DNA of 64,000 nucleotides. Origin: JARKQH01 sp964631605. Lineage in GTDB: Bacteria; Verrucomicrobiota; Verrucomicrobiia; Limisphaerales; UBA8199. Positions 32,072 to 41,011 of this stretch are shown one piece after another (within the stretch, counting starts at the first letter, position 1; every line of letters starts with the position of its first letter). The position numbers and the translations under genes were made by a program. The notes under the pieces were generated by a model. The model was not told where the DNA came from. It worked only from the letters and a program-made list of their open reading frames with translations, and ran no database searches. The stretch is from NCBI GenBank assembly GCA_964631605.1, contig CAZVYG010000010.1, positions 1 to 64,000 of the forward strand, in the 5' to 3' direction.

Positions 32072-35000
32072 ACACCCTGCCTCCCGTATCCCAGCCTTTG
32101 GAATCCGGCCGCGCATATTGGCGGAGCTTGGATCAGTTGTCCGACACGCCCGAATTCCGCCAATGGCTGGAGCGGGAATTTCCCGAGGGCGCCAGTGAAT
32201 GGCTGGACCCGGTGTCGCGGCGGCACTTCGTGCGGATCATGTCGGCGTCATTTCTGTTGGCGGGTCTGGGGCTGGCGGGCACGGGGTGCCGGCGGCCCGA
32301 GCAGAAGATTGTCCCCTTCAGCAAGATGCCGGAGAATTACACGCATGGGGTCCCGCAGTTCTATGCGACCTCCATGCCAACCCGGGGCGGGGCCTTGCCG
32401 CTGGTGGTCAAGTCTCACGACGGCCGCCCAACCAAGATCGAGGGCAATGCCCTGCATCCGGACAGTAATGGCGGCACGGACCGCTTCGCGCAGGCCTCGA
32501 TCCTGAACCTGTATGATCCCGACCGTGCCACACGCTTTTTGAAGGACGGCGCGGCGACTACGCCGGAAGTGGCGCTGGATTTTCTCTCGGCGCTGTCCCG
32601 ACAAGTCCAGAACGGCGGCGGACAGAAGCTGGCCGTGCTGGTCGAACGTCATTCGTCTCCGTCGCGGGAGCGGCTGCTGGACCTGTTGACCGGAAAGCTG
32701 GGGGCGCGGGTGTACGTTTATGAGCCGGTTGAAACGGCGGCGGATCAATTGGCGGCGCAGCAGGCCTTTGGGCGCCCGGTCAAACCCATTCCGCATTTTG
32801 ACCGCGCCAAAGTGATTCTTTCGCTGGATTGCGATTTCCTGGGGGCGGAGGACGGCGTGCATAATCACATCCGGCGGTTTGCGCAGGGACGGAAGATGGA
32901 GAAGCCGGACGACGCGCTCAACCGGCTTTACTCGGTGGAGAGCCTGCTGACCTTGACGGGCGCCAACGCGGACCATCGCTTGCGCGTGCCGAGCAGCGCC
33001 GTGGCGCTGGTTGCGGCGGCCATCGCCAACCACGTGATAAAAGGAGGCCCCAGCGTTCAAGGCCTCAATCAAGTTGCGCCGCCGCCAGGGGTGGATCCGA
33101 AGTGGTTGGTGGAATGCGCCAAGGATTTGCTGCAGCACCCGGGTGAGTGTCTGGTGGTGGCTGGGCACCGCCAGCCGCAGGTGGTTCACCTGCTGGCCTA
33201 TGCCATGAATGCGGCGCTGGGCAACCTGGGCAAGACATTGGTTTTGAACGAGGCGCCCGCAGTGCGGAACCAGGGCCTTTCAGAACTCGCCCGCGCCCTT
33301 CATGCCGGCCAGGTGGAGACGCTGGTGATCCTCGGCTGCAATCCCGTGGCGACCGCGCCCGCAGACTTGGATTGGGTCAACGCGCAGAAGAAAGCGCGGA
33401 CGGTGCTGCGCCTGGGATACTACGAAGATGAAACCGCGCCATTGTGCACCTGGCACCTGCCCGCCGCTCATTACCTGGAATCCTGGGGCGACGGTTTGGC
33501 GCAGGATGGCACCCTCGTGCCGGTGCAACCGCTCATTGCCCCCCTCTTTGGCGGGTTGACCGAGCTGGAGGTGCTGGCCCGCATCGCGGGTTACAAAACG
33601 ACCAGCCCCTACGAAATTGTGCGCGAGACCTTTGCCGGTTACGTCAAAGGGGCGAACTTCGAGGAGGCATGGAAGAAATTTCTGCATGACGGTTTCCTGG
33701 CCGGATCAGCGGCCAAGCCTGCTGCGGTCTCTTTCAATCCCGCCCCGCTGGCTGAGGCGCTCTCGAGCCTCAAACCCAGCCTGCCATCCAAAGACCGGCT
33801 CGAGGTGGTTTTCCATCTTGATTACAGCGTGGATGATGGCCGATACAACAACAACGGCTGGCTGCAGGAGATGCCCGATCCCATCACCAAAATGACATGG
33901 GACAATGCAGTTCTGGTCAGCCGCAAAACCGCCCAGGAACTTGGGGTGAAGAACAACGACATGGTCGAGATTGCGCTCGAGGGGCGGGTGGCGCGCGGCC
34001 CCATCTGGATTCAGCCGGGTTTGGCCGATTATTCGCTGGGCCTGGCCCTCGGCTATGGCCGAAGCCGCACCGGGCGGGTGGGGCACAAAACCGGCTTCGA
34101 TGTCTATCCGTTGCGGACGACGGCGGCGGAGCATTTCGCGGTTGGGGCGACGATCAAGCGCCTGGGGGCAACCTATCCGCTCTCCTGCACTCAGGACCAT
34201 TGGTCCATGGAAGGCCGGCCGATTGTGCGCGAGGCCAACTTGAGCCAGTACCGCGAGCATCCGGATTTTGCGACCCGGATGAACGCCGAAGAGCCTCCCG
34301 TCAACCAATCCCTTTACCCCAACCCGCTGGACAAGCTGAAGCCCAGTGCGCTGCATCAGTGGGGGATGGCGATTGACCTCAACCAGTGCGTCGGCTGTTC
34401 GGCGTGCATCATGGCGTGCCAGAGCGAGAACAACGTCCCCATCGTGGGCAAGGACCAGGTCAAACGGGGGCGCGAGATGCACTGGATTCGGATTGACCGC
34501 TATTACGCCGGCAATCCCGCGCGGCGCAAGTTCACCGAGAGCTACCAGCTCGAGCAACAGCAGCAGTTCGAGGATTGGGTGGATGATCCCCAGGTGGTGA
34601 CCCAGCCCATGCTCTGCCAGCATTGCGAGGCGGCGCCGTGCGAAAATGTCTGCCCGGTCAACGCCACGGTGCATGATCAGGAGGGGCTCAACGTCATGGT
34701 TTACAACCGGTGTGTGGGCACGCGGTATTGCTCGAACAACTGTCCCTACAAGGTGCGCCGGTTCAACTACTTTGATTACAACAAACGGCCCATCACCGCT
34801 CTGTATCTCGGCCCGTTCGGACGTCGCAAGGATGACGAATGGGACCTGCTGAAGATGGTGAAGAATCCCGACGTGACCGTACGGATGCGCGGGGTGATGG
34901 AGAAATGCACCTTCTGCGTGCAGCGAATTGAAGGGGCCAAGATTGCGCAAAAGGTCAAGGCGGGCGCGACCGGCGAGGTGGTGGTGCCGGAGGGGACGTT

Positions 35001-35301
35001 TACCACGGCCTGCGCCCAGGCTTGTCCGGCCGGCGCAATTGTCTTCGGCAACCTGAATGATCCCAACAGCCGCGTGTCCAAACTCAAACAGCAGGACCGC
35101 AATTACAGCGTGCTGGATCTGTTGTTGACCAAGCCCAGGCTGACCTATCTGGCCCGGGTCCGAAACCCCAATCCCGCCATGCCGGACTACCAGGAAGCCC
35201 CCTTAAGTTTCGAGCATTTCCGCGACAAGATGGGTGATCCATTCAAGCACACAGGCGCGGGCCATGGAACTGGCCGCCCGATTGGGAAAGGAGGGCACTG
35301 A
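32068..35301 (+). CDS. actB: ACIII subunit ActB, fused molybdopterin-like domain and four-cluster iron-sulfur domain
   Basis: 1077 residues. The N-terminus has a Tat-like signal (SRRHFVRIMSASFLLAGLG, RR at 51-52) followed by a lipobox-like LAGTGC with Cys74. Residues about 90-750 resemble the molybdopterin oxidoreductase fold, known in ACIII to lack the cofactor. From about residue 768 the iron-sulfur domain has CVGCSACIMACQ, CQHCEAAPCENVCP, CVGTRYCSNNCP, CTFC and CAQACP, the four-cluster set (three [4Fe-4S], one [3Fe-4S]). The ATG at 32068 couples to actA; ATG 32059 is also possible. The next gene starts at the final base of its stop. Confidence 0.95.
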   Translation: MNTLPPVSQPLESGRAYWRSLDQLSDTPEFRQWLEREFPEGASEWLDPVSRRHFVRIMSASFLLAGLGLAGTGCRRPEQKIVPFSKMPENYTHGVPQFYATSMPTRGGALPLVVKSHDGRPTKIEGNALHPDSNGGTDRFAQASILNLYDPDRATRFLKDGAATTPEVALDFLSALSRQVQNGGGQKLAVLVERHSSPSRERLLDLLTGKLGARVYVYEPVETAADQLAAQQAFGRPVKPIPHFDRAKVILSLDCDFLGAEDGVHNHIRRFAQGRKMEKPDDALNRLYSVESLLTLTGANADHRLRVPSSAVALVAAAIANHVIKGGPSVQGLNQVAPPPGVDPKWLVECAKDLLQHPGECLVVAGHRQPQVVHLLAYAMNAALGNLGKTLVLNEAPAVRNQGLSELARALHAGQVETLVILGCNPVATAPADLDWVNAQKKARTVLRLGYYEDETAPLCTWHLPAAHYLESWGDGLAQDGTLVPVQPLIAPLFGGLTELEVLARIAGYKTTSPYEIVRETFAGYVKGANFEEAWKKFLHDGFLAGSAAKPAAVSFNPAPLAEALSSLKPSLPSKDRLEVVFHLDYSVDDGRYNNNGWLQEMPDPITKMTWDNAVLVSRKTAQELGVKNNDMVEIALEGRVARGPIWIQPGLADYSLGLALGYGRSRTGRVGHKTGFDVYPLRTTAAEHFAVGATIKRLGATYPLSCTQDHWSMEGRPIVREANLSQYREHPDFATRMNAEEPPVNQSLYPNPLDKLKPSALHQWGMAIDLNQCVGCSACIMACQSENNVPIVGKDQVKRGREMHWIRIDRYYAGNPARRKFTESYQLEQQQQFEDWVDDPQVVTQPMLCQHCEAAPCENVCPVNATVHDQEGLNVMVYNRCVGTRYCSNNCPYKVRRFNYFDYNKRPITALYLGPFGRRKDDEWDLLKMVKNPDVTVRMRGVMEKCTFCVQRIEGAKIAQKVKAGATGEVVVPEGTFTTACAQACPAGAIVFGNLNDPNSRVSKLKQQDRNYSVLDLLLTKPRLTYLARVRNPNPAMPDYQEAPLSFEHFRDKMGDPFKHTGAGHGTGRPIGKGGH

Positions 35302-36731
35302 TGGCCGCTCACGCGACTCCCTTGACCATTCCCGAGCCACCGGCCGAGCTGCAGCGGCCGTTGCTGGTGGATAACTACCGGAGTCTTGGCTGGATTTCCA
35401 ACCGGGTCTGCTCGCTCACCGAGGGCAAGGCGCCGATCTGGTGGTGGGTGTTGCTCATTCCGAGTGTTCTCGCCCTGGGCATGTTGCTCTTCATGCTGGG
35501 ATACCAGATTTCCACCGGCGTGGGCGTCTGGGGCAACATGCACCCGGTCATGTGGGGCTGGGATATTATCAATTTCGTTTGGTGGATCGGCATCGGGCAC
35601 GCCGGCACGCTGATTTCCGCCATTTTGTTTTTACTGCGCCAACGCTGGCGCACGGCGGTGAACCGGGCGGCCGAGGCGATGACCATCTTTGCGGTCATGT
35701 GCGCCGGCATCTACCCCGCGCTGCATGTGGGGCGGGTTTGGTACGACTGGTGGCTGTTCCCCATTCCGAACTCCAACTCGATCTGGCCGCAGTTCCGGTC
35801 GCCATTGATGTGGGACGTGTTTGCGGTCTCGACCTATTTCACCGTGTCCGTGTTGTTTTGGTACATGGGCTTGATTCCCGACCTGGCGGTGATGCGGGAC
35901 CGGGCGCGGACCAAAATCCGCCAATTTGCCTACGGCCTGTTCGCGCTGGGGTGGACCGGTTCAAACCGGCATTGGAGCAATTACGAGAAGGCGTATTTGA
36001 TACTGGCCGGGCTTTCCACCCCGCTGGTGCTTTCCGTGCACTCGATCGTCTCGTTGGACTTCGCCGTCTCCCAGGTGCCCGGCTGGCATACCACCATTTT
36101 CCCCCCGTACTTTGTCGCCGGCGCGATTTTCTCCGGTTTCGGCATGGTGCTCACGCTGCTGATTCCCTTGCGCAGCATTTTCAAACTTCAGGACATCATC
36201 ACCCTGCGGCACATAGACGTAATGTGCAAGGTGACGCTGGCCACGGGCTCCATCGTGGGCTACGCGTATGGGATGGAGTTTTTCATCGCCTGGTACAGCG
36301 GCAGCCCGTATGAGCGATTTGCGTTCATCAACCGGGCGCTGGGACCCTATTGGTGGGGGTATTGGACCATGATCCTCTGCAACGTGGTGGTGCCGCAGTT
36401 GTTCTGGTTCAAGTCGCTGCGGCAAAATCTGGTGGTGGTGTTTATTATCTCCATCCTTGTGAACATTGGCATGTGGTTTGAGCGTTTCGTGATCATCGTC
36501 ATCTCGCTCCATCGGGACTTTGTGCCGGCCAATTGGGGGTACTATTCGCCCTCGTGGGTGGACATCTGCACTTACATCGGCACGTTTGGGCTGTTCTTCA
36601 CTCTGTTTTTGCTGTTCATCCGGTTCCTGCCGATGATCGCAATTTCCGAAGTCAAAGGCGTGACCCCGCAGTCGGATCCGCACCATCCACTCGGCGGCGC
36701 CAAAATCAAGGAGATGGCACTCCATGAATAA
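35301..36731 (+). CDS. actC: ACIII subunit ActC, NrfD-like quinol-binding membrane protein
   Basis: A 476-residue membrane protein with about ten helices of the NrfD/PsrC type. The conserved start of the bundle (WWWVLLIPSVLALGMLLFMLGYQ), WWIGIGHAGTLISAILFLL and the run LSVHSIVSLDFAVSQVPGWHTTIFPPYFVAGAIFSG (quinol-site His/Asp region) are typical. AAAGGAGGG lies just before the ATG at 35301, itself overlapping the actB stop. The 8-nt overlap with actD continues the coupled run. Confidence 0.94.
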   Translation: MAAHATPLTIPEPPAELQRPLLVDNYRSLGWISNRVCSLTEGKAPIWWWVLLIPSVLALGMLLFMLGYQISTGVGVWGNMHPVMWGWDIINFVWWIGIGHAGTLISAILFLLRQRWRTAVNRAAEAMTIFAVMCAGIYPALHVGRVWYDWWLFPIPNSNSIWPQFRSPLMWDVFAVSTYFTVSVLFWYMGLIPDLAVMRDRARTKIRQFAYGLFALGWTGSNRHWSNYEKAYLILAGLSTPLVLSVHSIVSLDFAVSQVPGWHTTIFPPYFVAGAIFSGFGMVLTLLIPLRSIFKLQDIITLRHIDVMCKVTLATGSIVGYAYGMEFFIAWYSGSPYERFAFINRALGPYWWGYWTMILCNVVVPQLFWFKSLRQNLVVVFIISILVNIGMWFERFVIIVISLHRDFVPANWGYYSPSWVDICTYIGTFGLFFTLFLLFIRFLPMIAISEVKGVTPQSDPHHPLGGAKIKEMALHE

Positions 36732-37263
36732 CCCTTCCAAACCTTACGGCATGATCGCCGAATTCCGCACCGCGGCGGACATCCTGCACGCGGCGGAGAA
36801 AGTGCGGGACGCGGGGTACCGCAAGTGGGATGTATTCACCCCCTTCCCGGTGCATGGGATGGACCGCGCCATGGGATTAAAGAACTCGAAGGTGGGTTGG
36901 TTTGCGTTCCTGGGCGGGGTGACGGGTTACACAACGGGCATGCTGATGATCTGGTTCATGAACGCGCTGGATTATCCGCTGGTGGTGGGTGGCAAGCCGA
37001 TGTTCAGCCCCTTTTACGCCTTCCCGCCCTCTTATGAACTGACGATTCTGTTCGGGGCCTTTGGCTCGCTGTTTGGGATGTTGTTCCTGAACCGGCTCCC
37101 GCGGCTTTATCATCCCCTGCTCAAGAACCGACGGTTCGCGCTGGTGACCCATGACCGGTTCTTCCTGGTCATCGAGTGCGCCGACCCGAAGTATTCGGAG
37201 CCGGAAGTTCGCAAGTTGCTCGAGGGAGCCGGCAGCCGGCATATCGAGGTGGTGGAGGACTAA
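36724..37263 (+). CDS. actD: ACIII subunit ActD (DUF3341)
   Basis: A 179-residue membrane subunit. It opens with YGMIAEFRTAADILHAAEKVRDAGYRKWDVFTPFPVHGMD, the hallmark of DUF3341, followed by two helices (WFAFLGGVTGYTTGMLMIW and ILFGAFGSLFGMLFLN) and a short soluble end. It overlaps actC by 8 nt and actE by 1 nt (TAATG). Role: structural subunit of ACIII. Confidence 0.94.
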   Translation: MNNPSKPYGMIAEFRTAADILHAAEKVRDAGYRKWDVFTPFPVHGMDRAMGLKNSKVGWFAFLGGVTGYTTGMLMIWFMNALDYPLVVGGKPMFSPFYAFPPSYELTILFGAFGSLFGMLFLNRLPRLYHPLLKNRRFALVTHDRFFLVIECADPKYSEPEVRKLLEGAGSRHIEVVED

Positions 37264-37907
37264 TGCGCTATTTTCTCGCCATCTTCGCCGTTTGTGTGGT
37301 GGCCGTGGTCGCCCTCCTGGGCTTTCGCGGCAGTCACTTCCGCCAGCCGCCGCTCCGCATCTTCCCGGACATGGAGTTTCAATTAAAGCTCCGGCCGCAG
37401 GCGCCGAACGGTTTCTTCCCCAATGGGCGGACCTCCCAACTCCCGGTTCCGGGCACGATCCCGCGCGGAGTCGCGGTTCAGACGGTGTCGGGGCCGGTGT
37501 TTCCCTTCGAGGATGCGCCGGTCAACACCGGCTGGAAGACGGGCACGACGAACTTTGTCGAGCACAACCCGCTGCGCATCACCTCGGCGTTGCTCAAGCG
37601 GGGGCAGCAGCGCTACACGATCAATTGCGCCCCCTGCCACGGCGGGCTGGGGGATGGGAATGGGATCACGCGGAAGATTGGGGCGATGGCAGTGGTGGCC
37701 AATTTGCATGACAAGCGCATTGTGGAGATGCCGGACGGCGAGATTTTTTACGTGATCACCCACGGGCGGAACCTCATGGGGGCTTACGGGGCGCAGGTGA
37801 CGCCGCAGGACCGGTGGGCGGTGGTGGCCTACTTGCGCGCGCTCCAACTGGCGCGGTTGGGGGAGCTGGAGGATTTGCCGCCGCAACAGCGAACCCTATT
37901 GAAATAA
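37263..37907 (+). CDS. actE: ACIII subunit ActE, monoheme cytochrome c
   Basis: A 214-residue membrane-anchored cytochrome with one N-terminal helix (FLAIFAVCVVAVVALLGF). The single heme site is CAPCHGGLGDGNG, and the axial Met candidate is in NLMGAYG. It fits ActE, which passes electrons between the multiheme subunit and acceptors. The ATG at 37263 shares its first base with the actD stop. Confidence 0.93.
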   Translation: MRYFLAIFAVCVVAVVALLGFRGSHFRQPPLRIFPDMEFQLKLRPQAPNGFFPNGRTSQLPVPGTIPRGVAVQTVSGPVFPFEDAPVNTGWKTGTTNFVEHNPLRITSALLKRGQQRYTINCAPCHGGLGDGNGITRKIGAMAVVANLHDKRIVEMPDGEIFYVITHGRNLMGAYGAQVTPQDRWAVVAYLRALQLARLGELEDLPPQQRTLLK

Positions 37908-37914
37908 TGGCTGT

Positions 37915-39174
37915 ATGAAGAAATCCGTGTCCACCCCGCTGGATTTGTCCCGATGGCGGATTGTGCCGACGGTGCTGATGGCCGCGGGCGGCCTGCTTGC
38001 GCTCCTGGGTTTTTTCGTGAATCGCCAACAGTTCGCGTTCTCGTGGCTGCTGGCCTTCATGTTTTTTCTGAGCCTGAGCGCGGGGGCGCTGTTCCTGGTG
38101 ATGGCGCACCATTTGTTCGATGCCGGCTGGTCGGTGCCGATCCGGCGGTTTCTCGAGCACCTGGCGTGTTTGTTTCCCTGGCTGGCGGTGTTGTTTCTCC
38201 CGGTGGCCCTGCTGGCGCCGACGCTCTATGAGTGGATGAGCCTGGACCCGCATTTGGATCACGCGTTGCACGCCAAGCAGCCTTTGTTTACGCGGCCGAT
38301 GTTTTATGTGGTGTCGGCAGTTTGCTTCGCGGTGTGGATTATTCTGTCCAACCGGCTGCGCCACTGGTCGCTCGAGCAGGACCGGACCGGGACGGCGCTG
38401 CCCACCCACCGGATGCGGTTTTATTCCTGCGCGGGGATTTTTCTCTTTGCGATCACGTTGACGCTGGGGGCGATCCTGTGGATGAAGGCGCTGCAGCACC
38501 AGTGGTTCTCGACCATGTACGGCGTGTATTATTTTGCCGGCAGTGTCTGGATGACGCTGGGGACGGCCTACGTTATCACCATGGTATTGGACCGGCAGGG
38601 AGTGCTGAGCGATGCCCTGCATGATCACCAGTACTATTTCCTGGGGTCGCTGCTCTTCGCGTTCACGGTGTTTTACGCCTACATCCATTTCTCGCAGTAT
38701 TTCATCATCTGGAACGGGAATATGCCGGAGGAGACCTTTTGGTATGCCTTGCGGGAGAAGGGAACGTGGTGGTGGGTGGGAATGGTGATTATTTTCGGGC
38801 ATTTTTTCGTCCCCTTCCTCGCGTTGTTGCGGATTGATGTGAAAAGCGTGTTTGGCTATATGACCCCGCTGTGCGTCTGGACATGGTTGATGCATTACCT
38901 TGACTTGTCTTTTAACATTATGCCCGTGAAACATCCCAATGGATTCGTTTTGCATTGGATTGATCTCGGGTGCTGGGCGTTTATGGCGGGCCTGCTGGCC
39001 ACGATGTTCCTGCGGGCGTACTGGAGGCACGCCCCGTATCCGGTGAAAGACCCGCGCCTGGTGGAGGCGATGGGATTTGCGCATCCGATTCCGACACAAA
39101 TCTCGGGCGGGGAGCTGGATGAGTGTGATGATACCCCGGCGGTGCATCCCGAGGTGCAGGGAGGTGGGCGATGA
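37915..39174 (+). CDS. actF: ACIII subunit ActF, multi-helix membrane protein
   Basis: A 419-residue membrane protein with about ten helices, homologous to ActC but of the F type. It shows WLLAFMFFLSLSAGALFLVMAHHLFDAGW near the start, then FYAYIHFSQYFIIWNGNMPEETFWY and GHFFVPFLALLRIDVK, all typical of ActF. It lies 7 nt after actE and overlaps the next small gene as ATGA. Confidence 0.94.
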   Translation: MKKSVSTPLDLSRWRIVPTVLMAAGGLLALLGFFVNRQQFAFSWLLAFMFFLSLSAGALFLVMAHHLFDAGWSVPIRRFLEHLACLFPWLAVLFLPVALLAPTLYEWMSLDPHLDHALHAKQPLFTRPMFYVVSAVCFAVWIILSNRLRHWSLEQDRTGTALPTHRMRFYSCAGIFLFAITLTLGAILWMKALQHQWFSTMYGVYYFAGSVWMTLGTAYVITMVLDRQGVLSDALHDHQYYFLGSLLFAFTVFYAYIHFSQYFIIWNGNMPEETFWYALREKGTWWWVGMVIIFGHFFVPFLALLRIDVKSVFGYMTPLCVWTWLMHYLDLSFNIMPVKHPNGFVLHWIDLGCWAFMAGLLATMFLRAYWRHAPYPVKDPRLVEAMGFAHPIPTQISGGELDECDDTPAVHPEVQGGGR

Positions 39175-39545
39175 ACGGAACTGATTCCAGCCGGGGGACT
39201 TCAGCGGCGGTGGCGGTGGCCATTGTGGGGACGTTCCTGATTGTCGCGGCGCTGGTGGGGGTGATGCGTCGGCATACCCAGGCGCCCGCGGTGGATGCGG
39301 TGCGGATTGCCGAGCGCGCGAAAGCCCTGGCGGAGTTGCGCGAGGCGGAGACGGTGGCTTTGAGCACCCCGGCATGGATTGACCAGGGCAAGGGGCTGGT
39401 GCGGCTGCCCATCACCCACGCAATGGAACTGGTGCTTCGGGGGTGGGAGAATCCGGCGACGGCCAGATCGAATTTGATTGCGCGGGTGGAAAAGGCGACG
39501 GCGGCGCCGCCAAAGGCGCCGGAGAAACCGAGCGAGTTTGAGTGA
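39171..39545 (+). CDS. Small membrane protein embedded in the ACIII operon (124 aa)
   Basis: I do not recognise a named family. One N-terminal membrane helix (AAVAVAIVGTFLIVAALVGVM) is followed by a charged coil (RIAERAKALAELREAE) and the segment WIDQGKGLVRLPITHAMELVL, which looks conserved, then a Pro/Ala-rich tail. The position between actF (4-nt overlap) and the ccoN-like gene (TGATG overlap) implies a structural or assembly role in the respiratory complex (inference). Confidence 0.7.
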   Translation: MNGTDSSRGTSAAVAVAIVGTFLIVAALVGVMRRHTQAPAVDAVRIAERAKALAELREAETVALSTPAWIDQGKGLVRLPITHAMELVLRGWENPATARSNLIARVEKATAAPPKAPEKPSEFE

Positions 39546-41011
39546 TGGTTTCTCCCGAGGAAAAGGTCAGGGAGGCTGAAGGCGCTCCGACGGTTGACGT
39601 TTCGAGCGCGGAAAGCGGGGCGTCCTGCCGCTGGCCGGTGTTAATGTTGTTTTTGGGGGCGGCATTGTGGCTGGCGGCGGGGGCGGCGCTGGGTCTCATT
39701 GCTTCGATCAAGTTTCATTCACCGATGTTTTTGGCGGAGCCGGCGTGGTTGACCTACGGCCGGGTGAAGGCGGCGAGCGCGGCGCTACTGGTCCATGGTT
39801 TTTGTGTGCCGGCGGGTTTGGGTGTGGGTTTGTGGTTGATATCACGACTGGGCCGGGTGGCGCTGGCAGGCGGGGCGCTGGGCGTGTTTGGCGCGTGGTT
39901 GTTGCATCTGGGTGTGGCAGCGGGGCTGGTCGGCGTGTTAAGGGGGGAGGGCCTGGGGTTTTTTCATTTGGAATTTCCGGCGGGCGCGGCGGCCCTGGTG
40001 TTTTTGGGATACTTGCTGTTGGGGACCATCGGCGTGCTGACCTTGTATCGTCGGCGGGAGTCCCGGATGGAGGCGGCGCAGTGGTTTGTGCTGGCGGGCT
40101 TGTTCTGGTTCGGCTGGATTTACTCGACGGCGAATTTGTGTTTGGCGTTGTTTCCGGTGCGGGGCGTGGCGCAGGCGGCGATTCATTACTGGCACACGGG
40201 TAATCTGTTGGTGGTCTGGATGGGGTTAATGGGACTGGGGGCGGCGTTCGGCCTGGGGCCGCGGCTGGCGGGCCGGGAGTTGAACAGTGATTATCTGGCG
40301 ATGTTTGTGTTTTGGGTGTTGTTGCTTTTTGGGAGCTGGGCGGGCATACCAGCCACCGCGCCGTTGCCGGCGTGGATGCCCGCCTTGAGCACGGTGGGAA
40401 CGGTGTTGAGCGGGTTGGGGGCGCTGGGGGTGGTGGTAATCGGGTATCGGACGGTGGACGGGGATTATGGTGTGGTGTGGAGAGATGAACGGTTGCGGTT
40501 TCTGGCCTTGGGGCTGGCGGCTTATGTGTTGGGGGGCGTGATGCAGGTGGTGGAAGCGCTTAGCGGGGGCGTGTGGATGCTGCATTTCACCTGGTTTTCG
40601 GCGGCGAGGGAGTGGTTCCAAGTCTATGGTTTTTTTGCCCTGGTGATGTTTGCCGGAATCTACACGATTGTGCCGGGACTTCTGGGCTGTGATTGGTGGA
40701 GCCGGCGTCTGGTGCGGTTGCATTTTTGGCTGGCGGCCGCCGGGCTCGTTTTGGTGTCGGTGCCGCTGGCGGTTGGGGGTGTGGTCGAGAGCGGGAGGCT
40801 GCTAAATCCGGCGGCTGGCTTTGTGGAGGTGAGCCGGGGCACATTGATGTATTTGCGGGTCAGCACGGTTGGGGAGTTGCTGATATTGGCGGGCAACGGT
40901 TTGTTCCTGGTGAACTTGGCGTTGGGGGTGGCTGGCTATTGTCGGCGGGTGTTGGCGGGGGCGGCGCGGCGATGGGGGGCGCAGGAGCTAGGCGAGGGGG
41001 CGCGAGTATGA
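39545..41011 (+). CDS. cbb3-oxidase CcoN-like subunit lacking the heme and copper ligands
   Basis: About 488 residues and at least 11 helices. Fold markers of CcoN are clear: YGRVKAASAALL (canonical GRLRPLHT), GLGPRLAGREL (canonical FVPKQAGRP), FWVLLLFGSWAG and FAGIYTIVPGLLG. The ligands are missing. The low-spin heme His is S78. The CuB His of YGHN is Gly219 (HTGN). The CuB HH pair becomes GIPATAP (267-273). The two His of the GHVH motif become R355 and W357. It should bind neither heme nor CuB and cannot reduce oxygen. The start (ATG 39545, or GTG 39542) overlaps the previous stop. It may act as a structural subunit or quinol module. Confidence 0.72.
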   Translation: MVSPEEKVREAEGAPTVDVSSAESGASCRWPVLMLFLGAALWLAAGAALGLIASIKFHSPMFLAEPAWLTYGRVKAASAALLVHGFCVPAGLGVGLWLISRLGRVALAGGALGVFGAWLLHLGVAAGLVGVLRGEGLGFFHLEFPAGAAALVFLGYLLLGTIGVLTLYRRRESRMEAAQWFVLAGLFWFGWIYSTANLCLALFPVRGVAQAAIHYWHTGNLLVVWMGLMGLGAAFGLGPRLAGRELNSDYLAMFVFWVLLLFGSWAGIPATAPLPAWMPALSTVGTVLSGLGALGVVVIGYRTVDGDYGVVWRDERLRFLALGLAAYVLGGVMQVVEALSGGVWMLHFTWFSAAREWFQVYGFFALVMFAGIYTIVPGLLGCDWWSRRLVRLHFWLAAAGLVLVSVPLAVGGVVESGRLLNPAAGFVEVSRGTLMYLRVSTVGELLILAGNGLFLVNLALGVAGYCRRVLAGAARRWGAQELGEGARV

